Shown piece after piece: positions 1-7,040 of a stretch of DNA of 7,484 nt. The first letter of the stretch is position 1, and the number at the start of each line of letters is the position of its first letter. Under the pieces are notes generated by a model. That model worked only from the letters and a program-made list of their open reading frames with translations, was not told the DNA's origin and made no database searches. A program made the position numbers and the translations under genes. This DNA is from Wolbachia sp. (GTDB lineage: Bacteria; Pseudomonadota; Alphaproteobacteria; Rickettsiales; Anaplasmataceae): the NCBI GenBank assembly GCA_022836975.1, contig JAIXMJ010000002.1, forward strand, positions 35,233 to 42,716. The letters run 5' to 3'.

Positions 1-13
1 AAGGGAATAAGCA

Positions 14-781
14 ATGGTTAGAATATTATTAATATTATTATTATCAGTCAGTGGATTAAATGCATTTAGTTACAATAAGCCACTTTCTGTAGATAGTCGA
101 ATAAAAACATTTGTATACAGTCCTAATGAAGTATTTCAATTGGTATTTAGTCAAGGTTACTATTCTTATATTGAATTTTCATATGGAGAAAAAATAATGG
201 ATATTGCAATTGGCAATGTATCTAACTGGAGAGTGGAGCCTAGTGGAAATAAATTATTCGTTATGCCATTTGAAATAAGTAGCCGTACAAATATGATAGT
301 AACGACAACCAAAAAAAGAACTTATGTTTTTGATTTAATATCCAGGCCTAATTATGATAAGCAACCTAACGATATAAGTCATGATTATTCATCTGCAAGA
401 GATATATCTTATATAGTACGTTTTTATTATCCTACAGAAGAAGATGAATTTGATCTTGATATAAATGAACCAACTCAGGTAGAACATATACCACAAGAAG
501 TACCTGAAAATATTATTGAAGAAAATGTCACAAAATATAATTATACATATATTAACTACGGTGATGATGACAGCATTGTTCCAATTGAGTTATTTGATGA
601 TGGATGTTTAACATACATAAAATTTCAAGATAATACCATTATACCAGAAATTTTTACAGCAGATGGTAATCCTTGTAAAAGACTACTGTTCGAAGGTTAC
701 GTTATTATAAAGGGCGTTCATTGTAAATTGTTTATGCGTTACAAGAACGATAGAGTTGAAATTATGAATAGGTCATTGTGA
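14..781 (+). CDS. virB9: VirB9-like type IV secretion core-complex protein
   Basis: A 255-residue VirB9/CagX/TrbG-family protein, the periplasmic/outer-membrane part of the type IV secretion core that binds VirB7 and VirB10. Residues 1-18 form a signal peptide: a basic start, a run of Leu/Ile, and a likely cut after LNA. The N-terminal domain opens with YNKPLSVDSRIKTFVYSPNE and continues with TNMIVTTTKKRTYVFDL, the hallmark beta-rich region of the family. SYIVRFYYP (about 132-140) ends it. An acidic linker (about 141-170) leads to the C-terminal beta domain with VPIELFDDGCLTYIKF and GYVIIKGVHCKLFMRY, matching the usual FDDG-TYIKF and C-terminal pattern. Length is normal for Rickettsiales VirB9. 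The ATG has a purine-rich AAGGGA 7 nt upstream. A TAA at 8-10 could be the end of virB8, but only two codons are visible, so this is a guess. The stop is 9 nt before virB10. Family call is firm; effector substrates are unknown. Confidence 0.95.
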   Translation: MVRILLILLLSVSGLNAFSYNKPLSVDSRIKTFVYSPNEVFQLVFSQGYYSYIEFSYGEKIMDIAIGNVSNWRVEPSGNKLFVMPFEISSRTNMIVTTTKKRTYVFDLISRPNYDKQPNDISHDYSSARDISYIVRFYYPTEEDEFDLDINEPTQVEHIPQEVPENIIEENVTKYNYTYINYGDDDSIVPIELFDDGCLTYIKFQDNTIIPEIFTADGNPCKRLLFEGYVIIKGVHCKLFMRYKNDRVEIMNRSL

Positions 782-790
782 GGGTAGTAA

Positions 791-2266
791 ATGAGTAAAG
801 ATAATTTTAAAGGACAGAATGCCGAGTCAGAAGTAGATAATAAGATAGTTACGGTTGGTTCTGGTCAAAGTCATAGGGCACTTGTTTTTGCTGTGATAGT
901 AATTTTGCTATGTGTAGTATACTATTTCTATGTCCGCTCACCTAATAAAGAAGGCCAAGAATTAGCGAACAAAAGAGAAGTAAAAACAAAGATACAAGAT
1001 CTAAAGGAAAAGTTAGAAAAAGTTCCAGACGAAGTTCCAGCTCCTGAAAGAATAGTAGTTAATACGTTGCCACCTTTACCAGACATTGTTGTGCCGAAAA
1101 ATATACCAGAGGTGAAAACAGAAGCAAAAAAGCCGGAGGAGCCCAAAGAAGAAGTTACAAAGCCAAAAGAAAAACCAACAAAAGTAGATGCAGAGCCGAA
1201 AAAGTTAAAGAGTCTTCCTTCTCTCTCAACAAAGAAAAAGGTTGATAATGATTCTGTAGCTTCTCCATCTCCGTTGGGAATTAACCGTTACCCAACAGAA
1301 AGGCGTGGTGCATCAATGACAGTATTCAAGGGTGATAAACAAGCTGTGGATACTGGTAGTGTGCAACATACTACAATAGAACAAAGTAAAAGTACTAGTG
1401 TAGGAAAATTTGATCTTATCATTGGACAAGGTAAGGTTATTGATGCAGTGCTTGAAACTGCAATTCACTCTAATATGACTGGTATGACACGTGCTGTAGT
1501 AAGTAGGGATGTTTATGCAGAAAAAGGTGATATAGTGCTTGTGCCTAGAGGCTCAAGATTGGTAGGACAAGCTTCATTTGATCATAAAATTAAAAAAAGT
1601 TATATAAATGTTGTATGGCAGAGAATTATTTTGCCTCATGGGATAGATGTTATAATTTCTTCTCCATCTACAGATGAATTAGGTATACCTGGTGCTACTG
1701 GTAAAATAGATAATAAAATAATAAATAAATTATTTTCTTCAATTATGGTTGCTGGTTTATCGATTGGTTCAGCTATTGTGTCACAGCAAGCATCTGCACT
1801 GACTAAAGGTATGACTGCTTTACAGATGATCAAATCCATTACTGTGAATGAAATAGATTGTTCATCTATTAATGATGTGATTGGGTTGCCATCTGAAACT
1901 GAATTAAAGTTAAAAAGTGCTGCTGTTAACAAGATACGTAATGCAGCATCTGAAAATGAACTAATAAAAATCTTCAGGGCTGAACTTAAAAGAGTGGTTA
2001 AGGCAGCAAAAAGTACATTAGACCCCAATTGGGAACAACAGATTTCACTAGATACAATTAAGGATATATTACGTGGGCAAGGAGGTAGGTCAGTTTATGA
2101 GAATATAGTGCAAAATTCAATACAAGATACCGTAAACGACATGAGGGAAGCAGTGAAAAACAATATAGATACTGAACCCGTAGTCTACGTAAATCAAGGT
2201 ATTGCACTAAAAGTATTTGTCAGTAAAGATATAGTGTTTAATCCACAAGCTGTATTATTTAGATAG
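791..2266 (+). CDS. virB10: VirB10-like type IV secretion core scaffold protein
   Basis: A 491-residue VirB10/TrbI-family protein, which spans the envelope and couples inner-membrane ATPases to the outer-membrane pore. Residues 1-28 are polar and cytoplasmic, and 29-48 (LVFAVIVILLCVVYYFYV) form one transmembrane helix. Residues 60-145 are a Lys/Glu/Pro-rich periplasmic linker with many KPEEPKE-like runs. The TrbI beta-barrel domain covers about 205-491: RAVVSRDVYAEKGDIVLVPR then GSRLVG (234-259), VVWQRIILPHG (274-284), SPSTDELGIPGATGKID (291-307), and VYVNQGIALKVFVSKDIVF (465-483). A hydrophobic stretch at 311-336 fits the helices that form the outer-membrane ring. Between it and VYVNQG lie about 130 residues, longer than in plasmid VirB10 proteins; such a long segment appears to be common in Rickettsiales homologues. 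The start is preceded by GAGGG (780-784), which overlaps the virB9 stop. Co-transcription with virB9 and virB11 is near certain from spacing. Confidence 0.95.
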   Translation: MSKDNFKGQNAESEVDNKIVTVGSGQSHRALVFAVIVILLCVVYYFYVRSPNKEGQELANKREVKTKIQDLKEKLEKVPDEVPAPERIVVNTLPPLPDIVVPKNIPEVKTEAKKPEEPKEEVTKPKEKPTKVDAEPKKLKSLPSLSTKKKVDNDSVASPSPLGINRYPTERRGASMTVFKGDKQAVDTGSVQHTTIEQSKSTSVGKFDLIIGQGKVIDAVLETAIHSNMTGMTRAVVSRDVYAEKGDIVLVPRGSRLVGQASFDHKIKKSYINVVWQRIILPHGIDVIISSPSTDELGIPGATGKIDNKIINKLFSSIMVAGLSIGSAIVSQQASALTKGMTALQMIKSITVNEIDCSSINDVIGLPSETELKLKSAAVNKIRNAASENELIKIFRAELKRVVKAAKSTLDPNWEQQISLDTIKDILRGQGGRSVYENIVQNSIQDTVNDMREAVKNNIDTEPVVYVNQGIALKVFVSKDIVFNPQAVLFR

Positions 2267-2268
2267 AC

Positions 2269-3252
2269 GTGAATTATGCTGCACTTGAAACATATTTAGA
2301 GCCAATAAAAAATATTTTACAAGAAGAAAATGTTAACGAAATATCAATAAACAGACCAAAAGAGGTATGGGTTGAAAAGTTAGGAAAAATAAGGTGTGAG
2401 CATATAGAAAAATTTGATCTCAGTCATTTAAAGGCTTTATGCAGACTTGTTGCACAATCTACAGAACAGAAGCTTAGTGAAGAAACACCTTTACTCTCTG
2501 CTACGTTACCTAACGGCTACCGTGTGCAGGTAGTATTTCCACCTGCGTGCGAGTCTGATAAGGTTGTATTGTCAATTCGTAAACCATCTAGTATTCAATT
2601 AACCTTGGATGATTATGAAGCAATGGGTGCATTTTCTGATACAATTACAGAAGCCATAGACAATAAAATTAACCGGCAATTATCTTTATTATTAGATCAA
2701 AAAAGAATAAAAGACTTTCTAGAGTGTGCAGTAATAAATAAAAAAAACATTATCATCTGTGGTGGTACATCTACTGGTAAAACTACCTTTACTAATGCTG
2801 CACTACGTGTTATTCCGACACAAGAAAGGGTCATTACTGTAGAAGATGCACGTGAAATCATTTTAGATCAGCATCCTAATAGAGTACATCTCATTGCGTC
2901 TAGAGGAGGGCAGGGCAGATCAAAGGTCACAACACAAGATTTGATAGAAGCATGTCTACGTTTAAGACCTGATAGAATAATAGTAGGTGAGTTACGCGGT
3001 GCAGAAGCATTTAGCTTTTTGCGTGCTACTAATACAGGTCATCCTGGTTCTATATCAACTTTACACGCAGATGATCCAATGATGGCGCTTGAACAAATAA
3101 AATTAATGGTAATGCAGGCAAATCTTGGTATCTCTCCAGATCAAATCATGTCATATATTAAAAATGTTATTGACATAATAATTCAATTAAAGCGGACTAG
3201 TGATGGAAAAAGAAGCGTGTCGGAAATTTTATTATGCAAAGGAAAACGTTAA
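2269..3252 (+). CDS. virB11: VirB11-like type IV secretion ATPase
   Basis: A 327-residue VirB11/PilT-type secretion ATPase, a hexameric cytoplasmic motor at the inner-membrane face that works with VirD4 and VirB4. The N-terminal domain (about 1-110) carries INRPKEVWVE and LPNGYRVQVVFPP. The catalytic domain shows a Walker A GGTSTGKT (165-172), an Asp box ITVEDAREI (189-197), a Walker B RIIVGELRG (236-244) and a His box GHPGSISTLHADDP (257-270). All catalytic residues are present, so the enzyme should be active. The start is GTG, 2 nt after the virB10 TAG. No ATG lies nearby in frame, and the resulting N-terminus MNYAALETYLEP fits the family. I see no good Shine-Dalgarno sequence, so translational coupling to virB10 is likely. 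The gene is followed by a 422-nt gap that holds a broken virD4 copy, unlike the tight spacing upstream. Confidence 0.96.
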   Translation: MNYAALETYLEPIKNILQEENVNEISINRPKEVWVEKLGKIRCEHIEKFDLSHLKALCRLVAQSTEQKLSEETPLLSATLPNGYRVQVVFPPACESDKVVLSIRKPSSIQLTLDDYEAMGAFSDTITEAIDNKINRQLSLLLDQKRIKDFLECAVINKKNIIICGGTSTGKTTFTNAALRVIPTQERVITVEDAREIILDQHPNRVHLIASRGGQGRSKVTTQDLIEACLRLRPDRIIVGELRGAEAFSFLRATNTGHPGSISTLHADDPMMALEQIKLMVMQANLGISPDQIMSYIKNVIDIIIQLKRTSDGKRSVSEILLCKGKR

Positions 3253-3268
3253 AGAATCCAACATTTTC

Positions 3269-3291
3269 TTATATTTAATAATTTTGAGCTA
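3269..3291 (+). repeat. Leader repeat, copy 1 (before the virD4 remnant)
   Basis: TTATATTTAATAATTT (3269-3284), two differing bases, then AGCTA (3287-3291). The same arrangement recurs at 3623-3645, 354 nt downstream. Both copies follow a TAAAGA that contains the stop codon of the preceding reading frame. This shows that the duplication covers intergenic as well as coding sequence. Confidence 0.8.
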
Positions 3292-3314
3292 CCATTAAGT
3301 GTGGTTGGGTAGGT

Positions 3315-3614
3315 ATGAGTGATAAACAATGCTTAATTTAATCAATATATGGTCCAGATTCTATAGATTTTAAACATATTAACCCTAGTATAACAAATTT
3401 TGTTTATAGATTACAGCCAACAGTTTTTGATTATATGGCAGAAGTTTGGAATAACCTACGAGAATATTCACAAGAATCCAAATTAAAATTAACTTTTTTC
3501 CTTATATTGTGGATTTGGATTAGAAAAAGATATAATAATAGGATTAAAAAGGAAAACTGGATTGCATTTAGAAAAAATACATCAAAAATTTTGTCAGGTA
3601 AAGAAAAAGACTAA
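3315..3614 (+). pseudogene. Degenerate partial duplicate of the virD4 5' end
   Basis: Read in one frame from ATG 3315, this gives MSDKQCLI, a TAA stop (3339-3341), then about 90 open codons to TAA 3612-3614. After the stop, the translation IYGPDSIDFKHINPSITNF parallels IYGPDYVDFKQINPSMINF of the intact VirD4 (residues 37-55). It continues with PTVF, EVW, EYSQESKLKL and LILW against PTIF, QVW, EYALEIKLKL and LIVLW. Compared with virD4, the first membrane helix is gone (26 codons fewer before IYGP), and similarity fades after the second helix, with no Walker A. It therefore cannot be a coupling ATPase. The sequence just upstream also matches the virD4 leader, so the copied unit included the intergenic region. 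The frame after the stop has stayed open despite clear divergence; an ATG at 3435 could give a 59-residue peptide, with no evidence that it is made. A decayed tandem duplication is the best reading. Confidence 0.8.
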
Positions 3615-3622
3615 AGATGCTT

Positions 3623-3645
3623 TTATATTTAATAATTTCCAGCTA
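3623..3645 (+). repeat. Leader repeat, copy 2 (before intact virD4)
   Basis: TTATATTTAATAATTT (3623-3638), CC, then AGCTA (3641-3645). It matches copy 1 at 3269-3291 except for the two bases before AGCTA. It sits 30-52 nt before the virD4 ATG and may be part of its leader. Confidence 0.8.
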
Positions 3646-3648
3646 TTA

Positions 3649-3654
3649 TATAAT
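3649..3654 (+). promoter_or_regulatory. Candidate -10 box upstream of virD4
   Basis: A perfect TATAAT lies 20 nt before the virD4 ATG, in the long gap that separates virD4 from virB11. No good TTGACA-like -35 element is present at 16-18 nt spacing (the best are AT-rich, such as TATTTA), and TATAAT-like words are common by chance in such AT-rich DNA. The equivalent place in the duplicated leader near 3295 lacks it. It could give virD4 its own promoter, but this is speculative. Confidence 0.25.
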
Positions 3655-3674
3655 TAAAAATTTGGCTAGAAAAT

Positions 3675-5720
3675 ATGAGTAGTGGACAAAATTACGTACG
3701 CAACATTATTATAGCAGGTGTAATATCTTTTACCATACTAGAACTTTGTTTTTTCTTATCTGGTGTTTTATCCGTTTTATTAATATACGGCCCAGATTAT
3801 GTAGATTTTAAACAGATTAACCCTAGTATGATAAATTTTCCTTATGGCTTATGGCCAACAATTTTTGAGGATATAGAACAGGTTTGGAAAGAACCAGACG
3901 AATATGCGCTAGAGATAAAATTAAAACTAATTGTCTCCTTTGCACTACCTCTAGGTACTCTATTAATTGTGTTATGGAATTTACGAGAAAGAATAATGGA
4001 ATTGAAACTATTTCAGAAAAAAGAGTCATTACACGGAGATTCTAGATGGTCATCAGAAAAAGATATAAGAAGAGCAGGATTGAGAAGCAAGGCAGGATTA
4101 CTACTAGGAAAAGATAAAAGAGGTTATTTCATTGCTGATGGATACCAACATGCACTGCTATTTGCACCTACAGGATCAGGTAAAGGTGTTGGTTTTGTAA
4201 TTCCAAACCTTAAGTTTTCCGGTGATTCAGTTATTGTACATGATATAAAACTAGAAAACTATGAAATTACAAGTGGTTGGCGGAAACAACAAAAACAAGA
4301 AGTGTATGTATGGAATCCAGCACAGCCAGATGGAATCAGCCACTGTTACAATCCGTTAGAATGGATAAGTGGCAAACCAGGGCAAATGGTGGATGATGTA
4401 CAAAAAATAGCCAATCTTATAATGCCAGAGCAGGACTTCTGGCAAAATGAAGCCAGAAGCTTATTTGTTGGGGTGGTGTTATACCTAATTGCTGCACCAG
4501 AGAAAATTAAATCTTTTGGTGAAGTAGTGCGTACTATGCGTAGTGATGATGTGGTCTATAATCTTGCTGTTGTATTGGATACAATGGGTAAAATAATACA
4601 CCCTGTTGCATATATGAATATTGCAGCTTTTTTACAAAAAGCTGATAAAGAACGATCAGGTGTTGTATCAACTATGAACTCATCGCTTGAACTCTGGGCA
4701 AACCCACTAATTGATACTGCAACTGCAACGAGTGACTTTAACATTCTAGAACTTAAAAAGAAGAAGATCACAGTATATGTTGGGCTAACTCCAGATAACT
4801 TAAATCGTCTGAAACCTTTAATGCAGGTTTTTTATCAACAAGCAACTGAATTTTTATGTAGAAAATTACCGTCTGATGATGAACCTTATGGTGTACTGTT
4901 TTTAATGGACGAGTTTCCTACACTTGGAAAAATGGAGCAATTCCAAACAGGTATAGCTTATTTCCGAGGTTATAGGGTTAGGCTCTTCCTAATTGTACAA
5001 GATACCGAGCAGCTTAAAGGAATATATGAAGAAGCTGGTATGAATTCCTTTTTATCAAATTCAACTTATAGAATAACTTTTGCTGCTAACAACATGGAAA
5101 CAGCTAACTTGATATCCCAATTAATAGGGAATAAAACTGTTGAGCAAGAATCTTTAAATAGACCAAGATTCTTAGACCTTAACCCAGCGTCACGGTCGTT
5201 ACATATTTCTGAGACTCAGAGAGCGTTGTTATTGCCTCAAGAGGTTATAATGATGCCACGTGATGAACAGATAATTTTAATAGAGTCTACTTATCCTATT
5301 AAATCAAAGAAAATTTTATATTACAGTGATAGTACTTTTACTAAAAGATTGCTCAAAAAGACTTATGTACCAACACAAGAACCATATGACCCACACAAGG
5401 TTTTATCCAATAACAAAGAGGTTATAGATGATAATGATAATGACATTATAGATGAATCATCTAATACAATTCCTGCATCTGCCAAAGATGACGTATATAA
5501 TGAACCAGATGAATCAAGATATGATGAATCTAAACATCATCATAAAGATGAATCTAAATATCATCGTAAAGATGAATTTGAAGACGAAAAACTTGACTAT
5601 GAATTTGAAGACGATGAAGAATTTGATGATGAAGAACTTGATGATGAAGAATTTGATGATGATAAATTTGATGATGAATTTAATGATGACAATTTAGAAA
5701 AAAACAGAAAAACAAATTGA
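3675..5720 (+). CDS. virD4: VirD4-like type IV coupling protein with acidic repeat tail
   Basis: A 681-residue VirD4/TraG-family coupling protein, the inner-membrane ATPase that recruits substrates to the secretion channel. Membrane helices lie at about 10-37 and 86-101, with a short periplasmic loop holding YGPDYVDF between them. LHGDSRWSS (119-127) is the usual segment before the motor domain. Walker A is APTGSGKG (164-171) and Walker B is VLFLMDEFPTLG (407-418). Other family motifs include VHDIKLENYEITSGWR (188-203), YNPLEW (225-230), FFRGYRVRLFLI-like FRGYRVRLFLIVQD (430-443) and SNSTYRITFAA (461-471). The ATPase core ends near 565. Residues 583-681 form a low-complexity tail rich in Asp, Glu and His, with small tandem repeats, and probably vary between strains. 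The start at 3675 gives a normal N-terminus but has only a weak ribosome site (AGAAAA). A broken duplicate of its 5' end lies just upstream. The family assignment is firm; substrates are unknown. Confidence 0.96.
   Translation: MSSGQNYVRNIIIAGVISFTILELCFFLSGVLSVLLIYGPDYVDFKQINPSMINFPYGLWPTIFEDIEQVWKEPDEYALEIKLKLIVSFALPLGTLLIVLWNLRERIMELKLFQKKESLHGDSRWSSEKDIRRAGLRSKAGLLLGKDKRGYFIADGYQHALLFAPTGSGKGVGFVIPNLKFSGDSVIVHDIKLENYEITSGWRKQQKQEVYVWNPAQPDGISHCYNPLEWISGKPGQMVDDVQKIANLIMPEQDFWQNEARSLFVGVVLYLIAAPEKIKSFGEVVRTMRSDDVVYNLAVVLDTMGKIIHPVAYMNIAAFLQKADKERSGVVSTMNSSLELWANPLIDTATATSDFNILELKKKKITVYVGLTPDNLNRLKPLMQVFYQQATEFLCRKLPSDDEPYGVLFLMDEFPTLGKMEQFQTGIAYFRGYRVRLFLIVQDTEQLKGIYEEAGMNSFLSNSTYRITFAANNMETANLISQLIGNKTVEQESLNRPRFLDLNPASRSLHISETQRALLLPQEVIMMPRDEQIILIESTYPIKSKKILYYSDSTFTKRLLKKTYVPTQEPYDPHKVLSNNKEVIDDNDNDIIDESSNTIPASAKDDVYNEPDESRYDESKHHHKDESKYHRKDEFEDEKLDYEFEDDEEFDDEELDDEEFDDDKFDDEFNDDNLEKNRKTN
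5523..5570 (+). repeat. Two 24-nt coding repeats in the virD4 tail
   Basis: Two adjacent 24-nt units (5523-5546 and 5547-5570) differ at two bases and encode DESKHHHK and DESKYHRK, residues 617-632 of VirD4. The preceding DESRY (612-616) looks like a shortened further unit. The block is His/Lys-rich and sits between acidic segments. Confidence 0.8.
5610..5684 (+). repeat. 15-nt acidic codon repeats in the virD4 tail
   Basis: Consecutive 15-nt units encode DDEEF, DDEEL, DDEEF, DDDKF and then a shorter DDEFN (VirD4 residues 646-670). The units are nearly identical at DNA level, built on GATGATGAAGAA followed by TTT or CTT. Such arrays expand and contract by slippage without breaking the frame. 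Confidence 0.8.
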
Positions 5721-5745
5721 CACATTATATCTTTATGAAACAATT

Positions 5746-5764
5746 ATTACAATGATGATGTAAT
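5746..5764 (+). other. Small hairpin before the MFS gene
   Basis: ATTACA (5746-5751) and TGTAAT (5759-5764) form a perfect 6-bp stem with a 7-nt loop, ending 3 nt before the ATG at 5768. There is no T-run after it, so it is not a standard terminator. It could hide or position the ribosome site, but a 6-bp AT-rich stem is easily a chance event. Confidence 0.25.
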
Positions 5765-5767
5765 AGA

Positions 5768-6946
5768 ATGCCGTTGCTTTTTCTACTTATTCTATCACTA
5801 ATTGCTCAGTTCATTGAGATTGACATCTCAGTACCTAGTTTTCCTGATATAGCAAGTTATTTTCAAGTTTCCGATACAGTTATTCAATTAACAATAGCTT
5901 ATAATCTTTTAGGTTTTTGCATAGGCTGTTTATCATTTGGACCATTATCTGAAAGCTATGGTAGAAGAAAAATAATGATTATAGGTAATACGTTGTTGTT
6001 GATAGGTTCCGTAGGTTGTGTGGTCGCACGATCAATTTCTTGGTTGTTAGTATTTCGCTTTATACAAGGTATCGGTGCAAGTACATCTGTGGTTGTCTTT
6101 GCAATAGTTGCAGATGTTTACCAAGGTAATAAAGCAATAAAATTTATCGGGATCATGAATGCAATTGTAACCATAGTTATTGCAATAGCACCAGTTCTAG
6201 GTTGTTTTATTAACCAAGCTGTAGGATGGCGTGGGAATTATACCAGTGTTGCAGTCATCTGTTTTATTGCTTGGATTGCAGTACTACTTGGACTACCAGA
6301 AACTAAAAAAGACTTGGAAAGTTTTAACTTTGGAAAAATGACACAAAATTATCAAAAACTTTTTTGTAGTACAAGGTTCATGATGCTATCTTTAATTGGT
6401 AGCCTATGTTCTTCTATATACATGTCATTTATCACTTGTGCACCATTTCTATATATGAAGACCCTTGCGTTGCAAGATACTGTTTATGCTCTACATCAAA
6501 GTGCAATTGTAGCATGTTATTCTCTTGTTAGCTTATTGTGTGGGGAACTTGCACGATACTTTGGATACAGATGGTGCATAATAAGTGGTACAATTATATC
6601 TGCTGCCGGCGCTTTATTACTTTGTATGATTAGTGTAGTTACACCAGGTTTTCCTTTCTTAATTACACTCTCTATGGTTATTGTGATTGTTGGCGAAACC
6701 ATATATCAGACGATTATTTTCAATACGTCAATCAGTATTTTTCCCCAAATCAAAGGTACTGCCTCTTCAGCAGTTAATTTTATCAAATCCTTAGTAACGT
6801 CAATATTTATATGGATAACAAGCTATATTTACAACGGGCATGCAATGAGTATAGCATTGCTTATTTTATTTCTAGTAATATTAAACTGTATTGTCACAAT
6901 ATGTTTACTACGATCAAAACAATGTTCATTTGATTGTAGCCTTTAA
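5768..6946 (+). CDS. Bcr/CflA-like MFS efflux transporter
   Basis: A 392-residue major facilitator superfamily protein with about 12 hydrophobic segments, best matched to the Bcr/CflA (DHA1 drug:proton antiporter) group. The first helix leads into DISVPSFPDIASYFQVS (19-35), the position of the DMYLPALP-like segment in this group. Motif A is FGPLSESYGRRKIM (57-70) between helices 2 and 3. RFIQGIGAS (97-105) is the motif B arginine region in helix 4. IAPVLGCFI (140-148) resembles motif C of antiporters. FPQIKGTASSAVNF (325-338) fits the usual helix 10-11 region. Length is ordinary for the family. The substrate cannot be told from sequence. The ATG lies 47 nt after virD4 with no clear terminator between, so read-through from the secretion operon is possible. 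No strong Shine-Dalgarno is seen. A functional link to type IV secretion is not implied by family. Confidence 0.88.
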   Translation: MPLLFLLILSLIAQFIEIDISVPSFPDIASYFQVSDTVIQLTIAYNLLGFCIGCLSFGPLSESYGRRKIMIIGNTLLLIGSVGCVVARSISWLLVFRFIQGIGASTSVVVFAIVADVYQGNKAIKFIGIMNAIVTIVIAIAPVLGCFINQAVGWRGNYTSVAVICFIAWIAVLLGLPETKKDLESFNFGKMTQNYQKLFCSTRFMMLSLIGSLCSSIYMSFITCAPFLYMKTLALQDTVYALHQSAIVACYSLVSLLCGELARYFGYRWCIISGTIISAAGALLLCMISVVTPGFPFLITLSMVIVIVGETIYQTIIFNTSISIFPQIKGTASSAVNFIKSLVTSIFIWITSYIYNGHAMSIALLILFLVILNCIVTICLLRSKQCSFDCSL

Positions 6947-6966
6947 TATATGAGATACACCAATAT

Positions 6967-7010
6967 AATATAGCACTGTTAACAAAATAATTTTAAAGTT
7001 TAGCTATATT
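6967..7010 (+). terminator. Possible stem-loop downstream of the MFS gene
   Basis: AATATAGC (6967-6974) pairs perfectly with GCTATATT (7003-7010), and ACT/AGT can add three pairs inside after a 3-nt bulge. It begins 20 nt past the transporter stop, a good place for a terminator. The stem is AT-rich, the loop is long and there is no T-run after it, so the call is weak. Confidence 0.25.
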
Positions 7011-7040
7011 CCATAGTTTGTATCATTTGTATTTTAACTG

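Noticed and set aside
928..1146. Reverse-strand open frame within virB10
   Set aside because: Shadow of the Lys/Pro/Glu-rich linker codons; no motif, and the forward strand is clearly virB10.
1636..2028. 130-codon reverse-strand open frame within virB10
   Set aside because: Lies wholly inside the conserved VirB10 C-terminal domain; no recognisable protein features and no ribosome site.
3823..4029. Reverse-strand open frame over the virD4 N-terminal region
   Set aside because: Shadow of a well supported coding frame; no independent evidence.
4556..4771. Reverse-strand open frame inside the VirD4 ATPase core
   Set aside because: Shadow frame opposite conserved coupling-protein sequence.
5523..5684. 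CRISPR-like array
   Set aside because: The repeats are contiguous, codon-phased and without spacers; they encode the VirD4 tail.
5452..5697. Open frame overlapping the virD4 tail in the +1 frame, giving Met/Asn/Leu-rich repeats
   Set aside because: It is the frame-shifted reading of the GATGAT/GAAGAA repeats that encode the acidic VirD4 tail; the product is low-complexity and has no start context or family likeness.
6517..6702. Reverse-strand open frame inside the MFS transporter
   Set aside because: Shadow of hydrophobic codons; no features of its own.
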